This document shows positions 5,688 to 6,501 of a stretch of 6,501 nt of DNA, one piece after another. Under the pieces are notes generated by a model that did no database searches, was not told the DNA's origin, and worked only from the letters and a program-made list of their open reading frames with translations. This DNA is from Actinomycetota bacterium (GTDB taxonomy: Bacteria; Actinomycetota; Thermoleophilia; Gaiellales; Gaiellaceae). Position numbers and translations under genes: made by a program. The stretch lies in assembly GCA_003162235.1 (NCBI GenBank), contig PMMN01000075.1, positions 11,021 through 17,521 of the forward strand. The letters are read 5' to 3'. Position 1 is the first letter of the stretch; each line of letters starts with the position of its first letter.

Positions 5688-6501
5688 ATGAAGCTTTCAA
5701 TCTTCAAGCGCCGGCCGGGCGCGAGAAGTTTACGCTCCCGCGCCACATGGGCGACAGCTCTGTTCGTGCTGTTCGGGCTCGGGATGCTGGTTGGACTCGT
5801 TGGCGGCGCCTCGGCGGCGGCGACATCTGTGGGGCTCGGGACCGCAGACAGCTTCGCGGTCCTGGCCGGCGCCGGTATCACCAACACCGGTCCAACCACG
5901 GTCACCGGCGATCTTGGGACCTTCCCGACCACGTCGATGACCGGAACCGCGTCGCTCACCGTGACCGGGGCTAACCACGCCGGCGACGCAGTCACGCAAG
6001 GGGCGAAGACCGATCTGATCACCGCCTACAACACCGCGGCCGGCGAGGGGCCGACTTCTCCGATCGCGGCCGATCTCGGCGGGCAAACCCTGGCGCCCGG
6101 GGTCTACAACTCCGCCTCCTCGGTTGGACTCACCGGGACGCTCACGCTTGACGCCGGCGGCGACCCGAACGCCGTCTTCGTCTTCCAGGCGGGCTCCTCG
6201 CTCACCACAGCATCGGGGAGTCAGGTGAGCATGATCAACGGCGCCCAGTCCTGCAACGTCTTTTGGCAGGTAGGCAGTTCCGCGACGCTTGGCACCGGCT
6301 CCACCTTCCGGGGCACTGTCATCGCGTTGACAAGCATCACCGTCACCACCGGCGTGACAGTTGACGGGCGAGTGTTGGCTCGAAACGGAGCGGTCACACT
6401 CGACACCGACACGATCGCAAGGTCGACCTGCGCTGCTACGCCGCCCACGACAGCCACCACAGGGACAGCGACCACGGGGACAACCACGACGGGGACAACC
6501 A
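5688..6501 (+). CDS. Secreted DUF3494 (ice-binding family) protein, C-terminus beyond the window
   Basis: The frame is open for 271 residues to the right edge. A Sec signal is clear: basic N-region KRRPGARSLRSR, hydrophobic core WATALFVLFGLGMLVGLVGG, probable cleavage after ASA at 43. Residues about 49-247 match the DUF3494 beta-solenoid pattern: LGTADSFAVLAGAGITNTGP, then VTGDLG, LAPGVY, LTGTLTLDAGGDPNAVFVFQ, CNVFWQVGSSATLGTGSTF and GRVLARNGAVTLDTDTI. Characterised members bind ice through a flat solenoid face; others have no proven activity and may serve surface adhesion. Cys189 and Cys248 could pair. From about 251 the chain becomes a Pro/Thr then Thr/Gly repeat (TTGT-like), a typical extracellular linker that may lead to a wall anchor or another domain outside the window. 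The ATG at 5688 is supported by AGGGAG seven bases upstream. The domain call is confident; ice binding is inferred. Confidence 0.92.
   Translation, partial: MKLSIFKRRPGARSLRSRATWATALFVLFGLGMLVGLVGGASAAATSVGLGTADSFAVLAGAGITNTGPTTVTGDLGTFPTTSMTGTASLTVTGANHAGDAVTQGAKTDLITAYNTAAGEGPTSPIAADLGGQTLAPGVYNSASSVGLTGTLTLDAGGDPNAVFVFQAGSSLTTASGSQVSMINGAQSCNVFWQVGSSATLGTGSTFRGTVIALTSITVTTGVTVDGRVLARNGAVTLDTDTIARSTCAATPPTTATTGTATTGTTTTGTT
6451..6501 (+). repeat. Degenerate short tandem repeat coding a Thr/Gly-rich tail
   Basis: Units of about 12-15 bp related to CCACGGGGACAA repeat at least three times and continue to the edge of the window. They encode alternating Thr and Gly in the tail of the DUF3494 protein. 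Such arrays can change length by slippage. The full extent cannot be seen. Confidence 0.6.

Overview
High-GC chromosomal DNA, most likely from a soil-type actinobacterium, possibly of the Thermoleophilia (Solirubrobacterales/Gaiellales). The evidence is the GC-rich codon usage, GTG starts, the style of the ANTAR regulator and an ice-binding-type DUF3494 protein. The lineage is inferred from protein style only, not from a marker gene. I see no rRNA, tRNA, CRISPR array, insertion sequence or phage gene.

Layout. Four genes lie on the minus strand and two on the plus strand, diverging from an intergenic region at about 4618-4802. Reading leftward: (a) a 90-residue protein I do not recognise, with a perfect AGGAGG ribosome-binding site; (b) a small two-helix membrane protein of the LapA/DUF1049 type, 48 bp downstream; (c) after a 216-bp gap, a 653-residue GH5-like glycoside hydrolase with a GH42-like middle domain; (d) after a 124-bp gap, a soluble three-PAS sensor histidine kinase whose C-terminus runs off the left edge. 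Reading rightward: (e) a 198-residue ANTAR regulator whose receiver domain has lost its phospho-acceptor aspartate; (f) a 288-bp gap with clustered inverted repeats; (g) a secreted DUF3494 (ice-binding family) protein that enters a Thr/Gly-rich tail and runs off the right edge.

How they might work together. The window is rich in sensing and RNA-level regulation (PAS kinase, ANTAR protein) and in carbohydrate or surface functions (glycoside hydrolase, DUF3494 protein). Two non-coding features are worth testing. One is a 10-bp near-palindrome, AGTTGGAACT, found before both the hydrolase and the kinase, which could be a shared operator. The other is a run of hairpins in the leader of the DUF3494 gene, next to a gene for an RNA-binding ANTAR protein. 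Both links are inferences. Nothing here is a clear-cut new system; the genes belong to known families, except for the 90-residue protein.
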